A stretch of DNA of 64,000 bases from Umbilicaria muhlenbergii (GCA_000611775.1 KK106981.1:3586672-3650671), one strand, 5' to 3'; shown: positions 21,088 to 32,777, counted from the stretch's first letter. Notes: generated by a model not told the origin, from the letters alone. Numbers and translations: made by a program.

Positions 21088-23484
21088 GTGCCCGCGGGAA
21101 TGGCAGCAGTCGCGTCAAACTCCATGACAGAAGGATTTCGTGAGTCAGAAACCGAGCGATTTGCAGAGTCAAGTCCATCGCGCTTCACCGCGGTTAATGG
21201 ACATGAATCGCCAGCGCCAATTCCCAAACCCGATGCATCGAATGGGACTGGACATCTGGGAGAAGGAGCTGAATCCTCAAAGCCTCAACATACCGGTAAG
21301 GAGGTACGAGCAGAATCGCCGGCTGGAGAGCAAATGGAGAACGTTGTCCATCAGTCTAGTCCCGGCAACGAGCCTCATGGCGAAACGGATGCAAAGTCGC
21401 TGACGATAAGCCCTTTAGCACCCCCGAGTCGTCAGAAAACAGAAAATACAGTTTCACTAAAAAGGAAGAGATCGTATCCTGATGAATACAGCAATGCAGA
21501 GGACCAAGTATACCATACTCATGGGCTTCCTTCGAGTCCAACAAGACTGAGGCTCTCTACGGGTGAGACCATTCACACTCGTGAACCAAACGGAGGAGAA
21601 TCGGACCATCGAGTTCAACTTCCGCGGGAGCGTGCAAGTCCCGCCCCGGAAGCTTATGCACGACCACCAAGCACCTATTCCCGTGTATATGACCTAGAAC
21701 CAGTCAGGGCCTCGGCTGAGAGAGCCGATTATGATCCGCATCCTCAACAGCCGAATCGTGCAGAGCGGCCGTACTACAACCCCCAGGCGGATGTTTCGGA
21801 ATCACACTTGGCCGAAGCTCTACAACGAGAAAATCGTGGGTACAACGCAGGCCCCCGAGGTGGCGACTTCGTCAGCCCGGAAGACGAGGAAGACCCGCAG
21901 TCGCATCAATACGGTGATTATGGAACGAACCGTAGTTCCCAGTCCGGAGTCGAGGTAGATCGAAAGCGGCGTAAGAGAGTCTTCAGCAACCGGACGAAAA
22001 CAGGATGCATGACGTGCAGGAAACGGAAGAAAAAATGCGACGAACAGCATCCTGAATGTGTGTGATATAAAAAATTGGCGCTCTACGCAAGGCTAACGTT
22101 TTTGGCAGGTAACAATTGCCTTCGCGGCGGCTTTGTTTGCGAGGGCTATTCCATGAGGAACACATGGCAGAAGCCTTCGAATAACAAAGGACCCGTGCCT
22201 CTCCAATCGAAGGTTGGCTACGCTGACACACCGTCCCGTCCGCCTCAGATCTCGCAGAATCATTCCCGCTACGCCAATGAGGCAAATCATGAGTTCGCCG
22301 GCCGAACCCCTCCCGTGCAGAAACAGATGCCCGCATCCGATGGCGACCGAGTCAAGCCGATCGTACTTGAGGAAGAACAGCATGAGGGAGAACGTGAACG
22401 TGAGCCATCTCATTTAATGTCCAGCCCTCCTGGTGTATATGGGAAAACCACCTGGTCTAAAGCGGCGCGACCATATCCAAGCAATCCTCCACATATCTCG
22501 AAGTACCAGCCTGAAAGCGACAATCGTAACTCCACCCACGATATACCTCATGAGATCCAAGACCAAGCCACCCTTCATCCGCCATCAGCCTCCCAACGCC
22601 ACAGTTACTCTCAACCACCGGTCCACTCCGCTGCGGCCCACAACTCCCAAAGCGCCCCCGCCGTGGCCCAAGCTGCTCTTCAGCACACCACCTCCCTGCG
22701 CCCATCCCCGCAACGCCGCCTCGAACTCACCGAGCGCGAAAAAATGTTGAAAGGCGAGTACTACCTCCCTTTCTCGCCCGCCCTCGTCGAAGATCGTGAG
22801 CGCTGCGCAGCCGCGATCTGGCGCTTCAACAACTCCACCAACCCCAATCACGGTGTCAGTCCTGAAGAGCGATCTCGTCTCTTCAAAGCTATCCTCACCC
22901 TCCGGCCGTCTCCAGAGCCGAGTCCCAGCGTTGAAGGCCCTGGGCGGAGCTCCAGCACGCCCAGTTCGACTCCACCCGTTCCGCTCCCAATCGGCAGCGT
23001 CGGTGAACGCGTGGTCGTGGAAGCGCCATTTCACTGCGACTACGGGTATAACATCAGCATCGGAGATGACGTGCTGATCGGCGCGGACTGTCGGATTTCG
23101 GACACGTGCTCCGTATCTATCGGGGCGAGGTGTATCTTCAGCCCGAATGTGAAATTGGTCAGCGCAGGCTATGCCATAGATCCCAGGAGGAGGATGGGCA
23201 GTCAAGGCCAGGCGCTGGGGAGGAATATTGTGATCGAAGATGATTGCTGGATCGGGAGTAACGTGACAATTTTGCTGGGGGTGCGGATCGGAAAGAGTAG
23301 CACTGTGGCCGCAGGGAGTGTGATTCACAAGGTACGTGGGACTGGATTCGCCTCCGGTGATCTCTACCGGGTCCAATCTGTGCTGATCGAGTCCCCACAG
23401 GATGTTCCCCGGTTCACCGTCGTGGCTGGAAATCCCCAGAAGGTGGTTCGGGGAATCTACGATGGCAACAACGAAACGACTTAG
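21088..23484 (+). CDS. Zn2Cys6 regulator fused to a maltose/galactoside O-acetyltransferase domain
   Basis: A 758-aa protein from exons 21088-22057, 22109-23331 and 23401-23484. Residues 1-300 are disordered and Ser/Pro/Glu-rich. A basic stretch (RKRRKRVFSNRTKTG) leads into a Zn2Cys6 cluster at about 307-334 (C-x2-C-x6-C-x6-C-x2-C-x6-C, first half CMTCRKRKKKC), split by intron 1. A long Ser/Pro/Gln linker follows. Then comes a Mac domain (about 530-590: LTEREKMLKGEYYLPF ... RCAAAIWRFNNS) and a left-handed beta-helix of hexapeptide repeats (ISIGDDVLIGADCRI, IVIEDDCWIGSNVTILLG, VAAGSVI) ending FTVVAGNPQKVV. The protein thus joins DNA binding with a NodL/LacA-type acetyl-CoA enzyme fold. The hexapeptide His used in catalysis is not obvious, so activity is open. 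Intron 2 (23332-23400) is 69 nt and free of stops. Confidence 0.88.
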
Positions 23485-23932
23485 CGACAGTCAAGCATTG
23501 CTGGTACGACATACACACCATGTAGTAACATAGCTCTTTGAACAAGCTTCTCAGGTTATTTTCGTCCATTGTACCATATAGGCGGGCCTGCACTTCCTTG
23601 TTTGTTGAATGATTTCGGCATGATGGGTGCGCGGCTGTATTGCACCCGGCCCGAGTTTGCTGTAGACACTCTGTGCGTACTGTAATATTACATAAAGGAG
23701 TGTTCGATGATGCGGGACAAAGAACACAGAAGAACAAACTGATTACGCCTAGGATATATGCTGCTATTGCTCCCTCAACTCCGCCCATGATGCACGTTGC
23801 CTCGCTCGCCGTTACTCCTTCCCACCCCCGTACCCTGCCAGAGGCCTTCTGGTGGAAACCCATCTACTCAAGGTATGCCTCGAGCATTGCCGTTGATACA
23901 CCACCCGAGGAGGGAAAGATGTCGATTAGACA
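23485..23932. other. convergent intergenic region
   Basis: 3' ends of the Zn2Cys6 fusion gene and sepH face each other over 448 nt. Nothing else seen. Confidence 0.4.
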
Positions 23933-26900
23933 CTATGTCCACCGCGAATCGCCAGTGACCTGCCTTCGTCTCCGGGAATTTGGCATCGCGATCAACGGAG
24001 TCCCGTCTCTCACTGCGTTAGGTGTAATGTTTTCCTCGCCTCCTGTCCTCGCCAAAGATGGCATGGCTTGTCGCGAAGACCGACCCGCAGTCGTCCGTGG
24101 TAATCTGCTCTTCGCGGCGCTGCCAGATCCGTTGACGAGACCTGGCGTGCCGCTCCGACCGCCGCTTCCATCTCTGCTAGTAGGTCGGAATGGTATCGAT
24201 CCGTTGATTGCACTGCGCTGCTGCCTGTTCTCTCTCTCACCGCCGAAATAACTTGTTGAATGCGACGATCGACTGCTCGTCGGTGTTGGTGGCATTGATA
24301 AGCTGTGCATTAGCCCAGGGGGTGTGCTTGCTGAGCTAGCACACCTTGCCGTTCTGCGCTTGCTGCTGCCGCCACTGATACCAAGCCTATCATTTTCTTC
24401 ACTCGACCTGATCAGCTCACCAGCCATGTTTCGGACCAAGACAGCCCCATCCACCTCTGCCAGCCGTTGGATAGCATCCACTAGACCATACTGGCTGATG
24501 AGGCCGCCCTGTTCGTCGCTAGCATCACAAATGCTGCGGATGATCCGTAGAAGATTAAGCCTAACAACAGCCTTGTTCGACTGCAATTTTTGGAGAATGC
24601 GACGGAACAATTCGGCATGGGCAAGGCTGAGGGCGACTGGGGGACTAAGTCGCAAGAGTTTTTGCAGAGGCTCAAGGAGGTTTTCGAATGCGTTTGCCTT
24701 GGAGGTAGTGAAGCACTTAATGATGGCATTAGTAAAAGAACCGTCAAGGAGATGTTCTTCCACTTTTGCCGTCTCTTCTTGGAGCCTGTACATTGTGCAA
24801 CCGAGTTAGCTAACGGCGGCGATGGTGGTAGAAGCGAGAAAGAAACGGGGTAGCTACCAGATGAAAATAGCATCCAAAGCCGTCACCTGCCAGTACGGGT
24901 CCGCAAGAAGAGATATGTAGAAAGGAAGGCCCTTGTTTCGCCACAACTCTCGGCGCCCGACCTTACCAGAATGAGCCATATCACACAGTATGGGAAGTGC
25001 GAATTCCTTGAGTGGCCTTTCGGTCTTCAAGATGCGTAGCAGAATGGGAATGATGCCATTGAGGGCGGCATCCTCCTGCCTCAATTTGTTCAGACGGCAC
25101 AGGTTGTAGATGGTGTTGAGCACTTGGTTCGAGATCTCTCTGAAGTGAGACTCCTTCATGCTGGTGCGGAGCAGTTCCGTGAGCACATCTATGGCGTTTG
25201 AGTTTTGCAACGAATCGAGGGTGGTAGAGAGCATAGAAAGGTTTTTAATAAATTTAAGCATGGTGATCTGGTGGGTTGGCGACATACGCTTCAGTTCCTT
25301 GAGAACCCCTGATTTTTGGTCAGCCAAGTCTCGGAACACAGGGTGCTTCAACTGACGATGCAAGACCGTCCGATCTGCAACAACTTCTTTCACGTAATTT
25401 TCAGCCTGCGAGAAAAAGAAGAAAATGTTCGCAATGCGTCCTTCACACAACTCTGCCAGTGCGCCATCCTCATCAAGCACTCTGCTCAAGACCAATGATA
25501 GAGGATCCAGAACCGAGTTGCGTGACAAGATCCGGCAGAAGTCGTTCTTCGGGGTAGGCCCTTGTAGCTCGAAAACACTCCACACCCCGTTCACTCCGAT
25601 TAGGACCAGATCCCGTTCCTCTTCGTAGTCTTCCTCGAGGAACTCAACAAGCACCTTGAGCCCTCCAGCACTAACGAACATCTGCAGGGTCAATGTCGAA
25701 GTCTGAAACATTTGACGGACAAATGCGGCCGCTTCCAGCCTTATCTCACTGGGGTATTTCTTCGACGCAAACTTTGTAATAATTGGAATGCCCCCAACGA
25801 AGCATAGGTTCTCCTGAATTTCAACCTCGCTATATATGATCATGTTGACTATCTTGAGGAGGTTGAAAATTACATCCCTTCGCCGACAAGTCTCCAAGAT
25901 CTCCAAGATCGGCAGCATCCCATGGGCACTGATGATAACGGACTTCGTCTCCGGCAGATCCGACAGGATGTCTAGCAGTTGCTCAGACAAGTCTGCCAGT
26001 GTTTCTTCTGCCTGAGAAACCTTCAAGGAGCTAACAAGGCCCTCAACCTGTGTACACAGGCGAGCGTACTTGTCACGAGCAACGTTTGCTTCAAGGTCTG
26101 TTTCATCGAACCCTTCCTCCAGCTGTGCGAAAGGATCATCATCGTCGTCCTCATCCCCAAGCCATGAGTGGTTAGATAATTTAGAGGTGAGCATAAGGGT
26201 CCCACCGTCCGATCCCCTCTCGCTGTCTGGCTTGTCAACCACGGCCAGGGGTTTGCCGAAAACGTCCGAGAAGTCTTCATCATGCTCATCCTCCGCATAC
26301 CTCTGGATCTCTACGGAGGATCGTGTTCTCCGCATTGACGGCTGCCGCGCAGGCACCGGTTGCCGACGCAAACTACCCCCGGGTCGTGGAGACTGCATCA
26401 AACGCAGCGAGTTTTTTAGATCCGAAGGATGAAATAATTTTGGCGAGATCGTATCGTTCTTCTATTTGGCTTTTAGTACCAGTTCATTGGTTGTAAGGCC
26501 TCTCCCACCCTACCTGACTTACAACTAGGCTGCTCTCGAACGCACCCTCATTTGCCGCCACCAGGTCTGAGTAGTCCTCTTCGGAATCCTCAGTATAAAG
26601 CGAAGCCGTACAAACTGACGCTGTAGGCGCAGGCGTGACGGGCATTGGCCGGGGGGTAAGAGCGGCCTCAGCTTGTCTATAGGCCGCCCGTTGGGTCTTG
26701 GATTCTAGGAGATTGGTAGGTGCAGCAAGTTTGGTCTCGTTGTTACCGGCTCGTCTCTGATAATGTGCCCGAATGGTCTGCAGCGGATCGGAACTTGGTA
26801 GCTGCAGAGGACTTTTCATGGTCAGGTCTCCCTCAAAGTTATCATCCCAGTTCGACTCTTCAGTGACCGTCTCAAACGAAGCGTAAGCTTTAAGCTTTTC

Positions 26901-28475
26901 CGATGAAAGCAGTCCCCCAAAATTGTCTTGTGGTCTTAAGCGTGGGCGCTGCAGAGCACTCGGTGATGGAGCAGAATCGAAGTCGTTGTCCCAGTTGTCG
27001 TCGGCTGTGTTATCTGGTGACCGAAACTGTTCGGCGATGGCCCGTGGCTTCGCAAGACTAAGAGGACCTTTCCCTGGTGTGACGAGTGGAGTAGGCGGCT
27101 CACGCCGTCCTGGAATAGGACTGGAGGACGTCGGGCGTGACGCTTTTCGTAAGGACCCTGGGTTAGGAGATTTGAGGGCTTCGTTCCACTGCTGTACACT
27201 TTTGACGGCCTCCTCATACTCGGTTGGTTTTTTAGGTACTACGGAATCCGATCTTCGTGCGTTGACTATCCAAGGGTGTTTAAGAAGCTTTCTTGCAGAG
27301 ACCCTAAGATTCGGATCTTTCTGAAAGCACTGCATAAGGAAATCCCGAACAACCTAGATTAGAGTCAGCGTATCTGTAGTGGCTTTTGAAGGTGATAAGG
27401 CTAGTCACAGGAGAAGCTCCCTCTGGCAGAGGAGGATGGTCATCATTCACAATACGAAAAAGAGCATGCATAGGCTGCAGTTTATGATATGGAGGCTTCC
27501 CATCGAGAAGCTCAATCACCGTGCAGCCCAGACTCCATATGTCTGAAGCTGTTGTGGCTCCAGATAACTCGATCACCTCTGGAGCCATCCAGTAGGGTGT
27601 GCCAACAACGCTAGACTCATGCAATGTTGTTGTCCGTGTAGCAACGCCGAAATCAGCAAGTTTGACTAGCCCCTGTTTTGTAGTGAGGATATTGGCTCCC
27701 TTGATGTCGCGATGTATAACACCTTGTTCGTGAAGGTAAAGTAATCCATGCAGTACTTGAGACATGTATAAGCCTACGAGGTTTTCCGGGAATTTGCCAA
27801 AGTTCTTGGAGATCGAGTGGAGGGAACCGTTCTCGCAATATCTGTGCGGTGTTAGCCAGGAGGAGCAAAGGTCGTTAAGCGGTATGACGTACTCAAGGAT
27901 AATATTCAGTGATTCCGTAGACTTTACGAAGCCCCGATACTTGACAATGTTGGGATGCTAGGGTTTGTGAGTGAGCGCCTTGATATTGGATACTTAGTGC
28001 GGACGTACATCCAAATTCTTGAGGAGATCGATCTCGAGCTGAGTAGAAGCTGAAGATTAGCCAGCCCTCGCACAATAATCGGACTTGGGTGCCAACCGTG
28101 ATGACCCTGATCTCACTCTTTGGCAGATCGGCAAGTTTGACTTGCTTCACAGCTACAGTCTCTCCAGTGCCCATATTCAAGGCCCTATAGACGGAGCCAA
28201 AAGCTCCTTTGCCCAGACAGTCCCCGATTTTCTAAACCAACCAGTCAGCCATGATCTCATGCACAAGGTAGATTGAACGTTTCGGAATGGCATACATAGT
28301 CCTTGAGCTCAGCAACATCCTGCGCTGGCTTCGGCGTGCCCGCTTCCTTCTTAGGCTGACGTGGGGTCCCATGCCCTTGTCCCTTTCCGTCCCTTATCTG
28401 CGTCTGTGCTTGAGGACCATTGCCCTGACCGGCATTGGTGGAGTCCTCCTCGTACTGAGGTACGCGGGACACCAT
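23933..28475 (-). CDS. sepH: septation initiation network kinase SepH (Cdc7/Cdc15 type)
   Basis: A 1376-aa MAPKKK-like kinase of the septation/mitotic-exit network, orthologous to A. nidulans SepH and S. pombe Cdc7, acting at the spindle pole body to start septum formation. Eight exons: 28475-28296, 28231-28097, 28038-28009, 27957-27893, 27841-27409, 27353-26523, 26461-24858 and 24785-23933; all phases agree. Kinase domain about residues 60-320: [25 protein letters not shown] (Lys), [27 protein letters not shown] linker with repeated NWDDNFE/NWDNDF motifs follows. Then an armadillo-like region ([17 protein letters not shown] ... [17 protein letters not shown]) spans about 650-1230, before a Ser/Arg-rich tail. 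The third exon is only 30 nt. No broken motif. Ends and junctions are well supported. Confidence 0.95.
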
Positions 28476-29144
28476 TTTGTACCGGTTTTTTTATCGGGGG
28501 TGGCCGGGGTTGTCTCGCGTTCAACCTTGTGCTGATTTTCATAGCAGCTCCCTCGAGTTATTTTTATGACTCTGCTACGCTGTGTTGATGTAGACCTTGG
28601 CCGTGAGTTGGTAAATCAATGTCCATAAAAGGCATCAGTGGTAGGGGGGTCATGCGTGAAGGCACGCCAAAGCTCCTGCTTCAATTGCTTGTCAGAAGGA
28701 CCCAGGGACTCAGAAGCTCCATACCTACCAATACCCTTGCACTTATGTCTTCAGGGCAGCCAGCCTCCTGCGGTCGGCTCCACAATCACAATTGCACGTC
28801 ATGGTGGTGCGTTGTAATAACTTGAGGCTGAGATGAAGTTTCGGGATCGACACAAGCACATCCGATCTACAAGGGCTCGAGCAAATAAACGAGGAGAACC
28901 TTCACCACATCAAGCCGGGGAAACGTTTTACCTATCAGGATATTATTGAAGACCCCGTTCATGATGAGTATTGAGATTTTCGTTATTACCAAAATAGAAG
29001 CCTTTGTTTACTTAACCACAGCAGAGCAGATAAACCCCGCCAAATTGTATCATTGGAATGCTAAGAAAGGGGTGGCCGAAATCATAGCAAGTTACATCCC
29101 AACCCAGTAGGTCTTAGGGGTGCCTGGCTTTTGGCCAGACAACG
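28476..29144. other. upstream region of sepH, 3' side of FOL3
   Basis: Promoter side of sepH (minus strand) and the 3' flank of FOL3. AT-richer near 28900-29060. No gene or repeat recognised. Confidence 0.4.
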
Positions 29145-30392
29145 TCAACTGCTCGTTTCAGAGCGTCTCATCAAGCGGAGTACATCAGATACTAGATAGA
29201 GACTTCCGGCGATTACCAATGGTCCTCCCCGAGCGATACCACTGGCCTGCTGAAGAGCAAGCTCAATGTCGCCTGGGTGTTCAAGGCGACACGTCAATGC
29301 ACCAAAGCTGTAAGCTGAGTTTAAAATGTCCTTCGCGGCCGCAGGCTGGACCCATGGCATCCCATCTACTGGGCTGAACTCGACGGCAACCACATTGTCT
29401 CCAGGCTGGATTAGGAATAGTAGTATCCGCTGTATATCCTTTCCTTTCGACATTGCAATGGTCCAAGTCACGGACACTCCTCTTTGCCGCAGCTTGCCAT
29501 TGACGTACAAGCCAAGTACGTGTGCTGACTGTGGATTGTGGGCACCGTCAAGTAATATGTCCTCTGTTCGGCCGGTTATGTGGCGAATGCTCAGATTCTG
29601 CAGACGGCCAGGCCACGACGCCTTTTTGATCGCGGGAAGAAGCTGGGAAGGCTTCACTGATGAGTGCAAGCGGGCCAGGGCTTGTTTAACAGCCTCGTAT
29701 GCAAGTCGAAGATTGACTCGTTGATGAAGCTCGAACTCATTCATAGGAAACGCCTTCCAGAGCTCGTCATCTGCTCCGTTGATAGTTGGTGAAATTAGAA
29801 TGATCGGACCTGCCTCTACGATAGCTGCCTGTCTCTCAAAGACTTTCAGCAGAGGGAGATTCATTCCATCGATGACACATGGTACTCCCGGTTTCATAAT
29901 TCCTGCCTTCTCCGCGGCAATCTTTTCAAGGGTGTTTCCTAGGAAAGTTTCATGGTCTATGCCGATTCTTGTGATGACGGAGACCAATGGATCCTGTAAG
30001 ACGTTGGTCGCGTCAAGCCTTCCACCCATGCCAACCTCAATCACGCCTACTTCGACTTTTTCTCCGGCGAAGATCTCGAATGCTGTAGCCGTAAGGAGCT
30101 CAAATTCAGAAGCCCCAACCCTTTCTTTCTTGTCCCTAGCCTTTATTTCAGCCTCGGCTTTACGGAAAACGCTTTCTTCGACAGTCTTCTCGTTGATGGT
30201 AATGCAGTCCCATCTGTCGATCAGATGTGGAGAGGTGAAGCGTCCGCAGCTGATGTTACCGGCGTGCAACATAGCTGAGACATAAGCACACACAGAGCCT
30301 TTGCCATTAGTGCCGGCGACGTGGATCGCTCGCCAGGGCAAGTTCGTATGCTGCAGAAGACGGCCGATGCGGGCCAATCCGAGCTCGATCAT
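29145..30392 (-). CDS. FOL3: dihydrofolate synthetase
   Basis: An intronless 415-aa Mur-ligase-family enzyme that adds glutamate to dihydropteroate in folate synthesis (Fol3), related to folylpolyglutamate synthase. Motifs: IHVAGTNGKGSVCAYVS (P-loop), TSPHLIDRWDCITIN, EVGMGGRLDATNV, TRIGIDHETFLG, EKAGIMKPGVP, DGAHNPQSAHVL. It lacks the extra N-terminal segment of mitochondrial/cytosolic folylpolyglutamate synthases, and its length matches Fol3. The start ATG at 30392 sits directly before IELGLARIGRLL, the normal beginning of the family. Confidence 0.92.
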   Translation of the reverse strand: MIELGLARIGRLLQHTNLPWRAIHVAGTNGKGSVCAYVSAMLHAGNISCGRFTSPHLIDRWDCITINEKTVEESVFRKAEAEIKARDKKERVGASEFELLTATAFEIFAGEKVEVGVIEVGMGGRLDATNVLQDPLVSVITRIGIDHETFLGNTLEKIAAEKAGIMKPGVPCVIDGMNLPLLKVFERQAAIVEAGPIILISPTINGADDELWKAFPMNEFELHQRVNLRLAYEAVKQALARLHSSVKPSQLLPAIKKASWPGRLQNLSIRHITGRTEDILLDGAHNPQSAHVLGLYVNGKLRQRGVSVTWTIAMSKGKDIQRILLFLIQPGDNVVAVEFSPVDGMPWVQPAAAKDILNSAYSFGALTCRLEHPGDIELALQQASGIARGGPLVIAGSLYLVSDVLRLMRRSETSS

Positions 30393-30979
30393 GGCAGACT
30401 CGGTGGCATGATTGCAACGGACCGGAGCTTAACAGAAAGTGGTCAGACCGGTTGATCGTATGTTGTGGGCGGCCATTTTTGGGACTGCCTCACTCTTGGC
30501 ACCGGCTGGCTGACTAGTGTAGAACAACAGTGTATGATGGTGGTGTAAGGGGTGAAAGACGAAAGGACCAAAAAACCCAAGGACCAAAGGTCTCTTCAGG
30601 CAGAAGACAGAAGACAGAAGACAGAAGGAAGCTTGACATGTCGAACCAAGCCCGAAATGGGAAGATGGCATGCTTACATAAGTCTGGCTCTGCTCTTGTC
30701 CGAGTGTTGCCTCAGTTAACTCAGACCCATTGCGAAGAACATGGCTGCGCCACAACTAGTCCCCTTCAAGAACTTCTTCTCCATAGGGTCTGAGCGCGTT
30801 ATTGATAATTACAGGCTGAAATCACTTCCAGACATGTAATTTAAGTTTAGTGCAATGCTCAGATATTTCTGCTGTGTACATCTGAGAAATACTTGTTTTC
30901 TATCTAGTAATCAAAAACATAAACAAACTTCTCACACGTTGAGAACTTATCTCTTTACACTTATTTTCTGTCACTGCTC

Positions 30980-31125
30980 TGCTGCCTTTTCTGCTGCCTT
31001 TTCTGCTGTTTTGCTGCTGTTTTCTCTGCTGTTTTTTCTGCTGATTTTGCTGCTGTTTTCTCTGCTGTTTTTGCTGCGGTTTTCTCTGCTGTTTTTGCTG
31101 CGGTTTTCTCTGCTGTTTTCTGCGC
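30980..31125. repeat. CTGCTGTTTT minisatellite
   Basis: Imperfect tandem repeat built from CTGCTGTTTT and CTCTGCTGTTTTTGCTGCGG units; the 3' half repeats a unit of roughly 24 bp almost exactly. Translated frames give Gln/Lys-rich or Leu/Phe-rich strings that are not genes. Confidence 0.8.
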
Positions 31126-31760
31126 GCGCAAGTTTTGTGCATGTTATGCACATCACTATGCAGAAGTTATGCAAAATCTCTACATTTTCATCATACAGAA
31201 GATTCTGTGCTAGGGATTTTTATATAACTCAGTCCGGAGGCTGCTATCAATGAGTCTAAATGGCGAAGCAATTTTGAGAGAGTGTGACCGTCTAGTTTTT
31301 GAGATATAAGATCACTGTTTTGAACTGAAAAGTGCACTCTGTGAAGACTTAAGAAACTGTTCAATAACAAGACACTTTTTTGAAATACTGACTACAGCAT
31401 TAGATAAAGCGGCCATTATATAATCTATTACAGTTGTAAAATTGAATAACAAAATTGTGGTTGATTTTGTGTGACAGTTGTGCCTACAAGACTTGAGATT
31501 TTGACACGAAGCGTTTTCTATATACAGTCATAATGGGTGTGTGTACAGCTAAACGAAGCGTTTTCTGGCCTGTTTTTAGAATTACGCTCAGACCCTCCCC
31601 GGAAAACGCACACAGTCAGCGTTTGTAGCTAATCCCAAAGGGCATTAGGGCCCGGCTAGTCCTAGCCGAGGCAGGGGGTTCTGAGTGACTGAGGCAACAA
31701 AATCCTCTAGCTGCAACTACCTTGTCACCAGATCAGAGCAACATGAGATTCTTTTGCCGA

Positions 31761-31945
31761 TGTGTGACAGCCCCTTACAATTACTATGTGATTCCTTTTC
31801 CACATCGCGCATAATGCAGTTATAAAAGGGTCTTCTTGCATAAAATCCCATTTTCTGACGTATCAAAACTTGCTTACTGTGAGAGAACACTAATAGGGTT
31901 ACCTTACCGTATTTACCCTCTCGGCCAAGAGATCGGTTCCAGGGG
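31761..31945. mobile_element. possible LTR-like fossil fragment
   Basis: Inside the AT-rich island a stretch starts TGTGTGACAGCCCC, contains a TATA-like TATAAAAGGG about 60 nt later, and is followed by AT-rich sequence. This layout is seen in LTRs of fungal retroelements. No coding part, partner LTR or target duplication was found, and the right end is uncertain. If real it is an old, broken fragment, probably a solo LTR. Confidence 0.2.
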
Positions 31946-32173
31946 AGATGACATCAGATGAAGCGTGCAGATGGTGTTCGTCCTCGGCACTCACTACAGA
32001 GATCTAGAAGGTTCCACTTGCTCCGTTTGGTTCTTTATGCAGAGACGAGCCTGGCCCAACGCTGGTTGCTTTCCCAGTCGGGCAGGCTCTCAACCAAGAC
32101 CCTGCTGCTGCCCCTCTCCTACGGTGACGTCAGCCGATCAGATGATGTCACTGGCTCGCCACCAGCTGCCGTG

Positions 32174-32221
32174 CCCCACGGGAATTCCATCACATGCAGT
32201 TGCCTAGCCGCAATAGTGGGG
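32174..32221. promoter_or_regulatory. inverted pair of CreA/Mig1-type sites upstream of grg-1
   Basis: CCCCAC at 32174-32179 and GTGGGG at 32216-32221 are inverted copies that both match the SYGGRG consensus of the carbon catabolite repressor CreA. They lie about 135-180 nt before the grg-1 ATG. Since this gene family is glucose-repressed in Neurospora and others, the sites are plausible operators. The match is short, so chance is possible. Confidence 0.4.
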
Positions 32222-32355
32222 CACGTCCCTGGGTACAAGAACCCCGCTTCAACCTGGTTCTCTTCCCTTTCCACATCAACAACGTCTCGAAATCCATTTC
32301 ATCTCTCAAACCAAACTCAAACTCAACAACTCTTTCCAAACTACCAACCTACGCA

Positions 32356-32777
32356 ATGGAGACCGTCAAGTGAGTCTTCCACAGGCCCTGTTCATCTCCA
32401 GGGGAGCACTGCTAATCTCACCTCGGTAGGAACGCCGCCAACTACGTATCCGAGTCGGTTCAGGGTGGAGGTGCCACCGCTTCCAAGGAGGCCAACAAGA
32501 GTAAGTCTTCCTGTCTGGGCGATCCAGATTACTACACCATTTGTCCAACACCACGGCTAACATACCATCCTTTCTTCCAGACGTTGCCAAGGACAGCGAC
32601 GCTTCCCTCAGCTCCCGTGCCAGCGCTGCCAAGGATGCCGTTGGTGATAAGGTCGACGAGTCCAGCCACAACGTCAGTCAACCCTTTCCAACCTTGTATA
32701 CTCTTTCCATGTTCGTTACTGACTTGCTTTCACTGCAGACCAAGGCCGATGTCAACAAGGAGGCTGCTAAGCACTAA
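32356..32777 (+). CDS. grg-1: glucose-repressible protein Grg-1/CCG-1
   Basis: A 71-aa hydrophilic protein in four tiny exons: 32356-32369, 32430-32500, 32581-32672 and 32739-32777 (phases 2, 1, 0). The protein begins METVKNAANYVSESVQGGG, continues ATASKEANKNVAKDSDAS, then RASAAKDAVGDKVDESSHN, and ends TKADVNKEAAKH. This is nearly the Neurospora Grg-1/CCG-1 sequence, a starvation-, clock- and stress-induced, abundantly transcribed protein of unknown molecular role. The last exon codes only 12 residues. High Ala/Lys/Asp content and lack of hydrophobic core suggest a disordered, LEA-like protein. Confidence 0.93.

Larger units (their letters stand above)
30393..32355. other. FOL3-grg-1 intergenic region, AT-rich with repeats
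   Basis: Two-kilobase region. The middle part (about 30800-31920) is clearly more AT-rich than the flanks and has many stops in all frames. It contains a CTG/TTTT minisatellite, a direct repeat of CGAAGCGTTTTCT (near 31506 and 31553) and an inverted repeat at 31653-31668 (CGGCTAG, TC, CTAGCCG). From 31950 on, composition returns to normal and is probably the grg-1 promoter. Confidence 0.5.

Noticed and set aside
22585-23376. 263-codon minus-strand ORF opposite the acetyltransferase domain
   Set aside because: Antisense shadow of a GC-rich coding exon, with no recognisable family.
28190-28215. Apparent one-base frameshift in the Gly loop of sepH
   Set aside because: It came from a misread base run; the translated plus-strand frame across this point shows four A, not five, and the kinase reads through correctly.
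30900-31253. Gln/Lys-rich and Leu/Phe-rich ORFs on both strands
   Set aside because: They are translations of the CTG/TTTT minisatellite.
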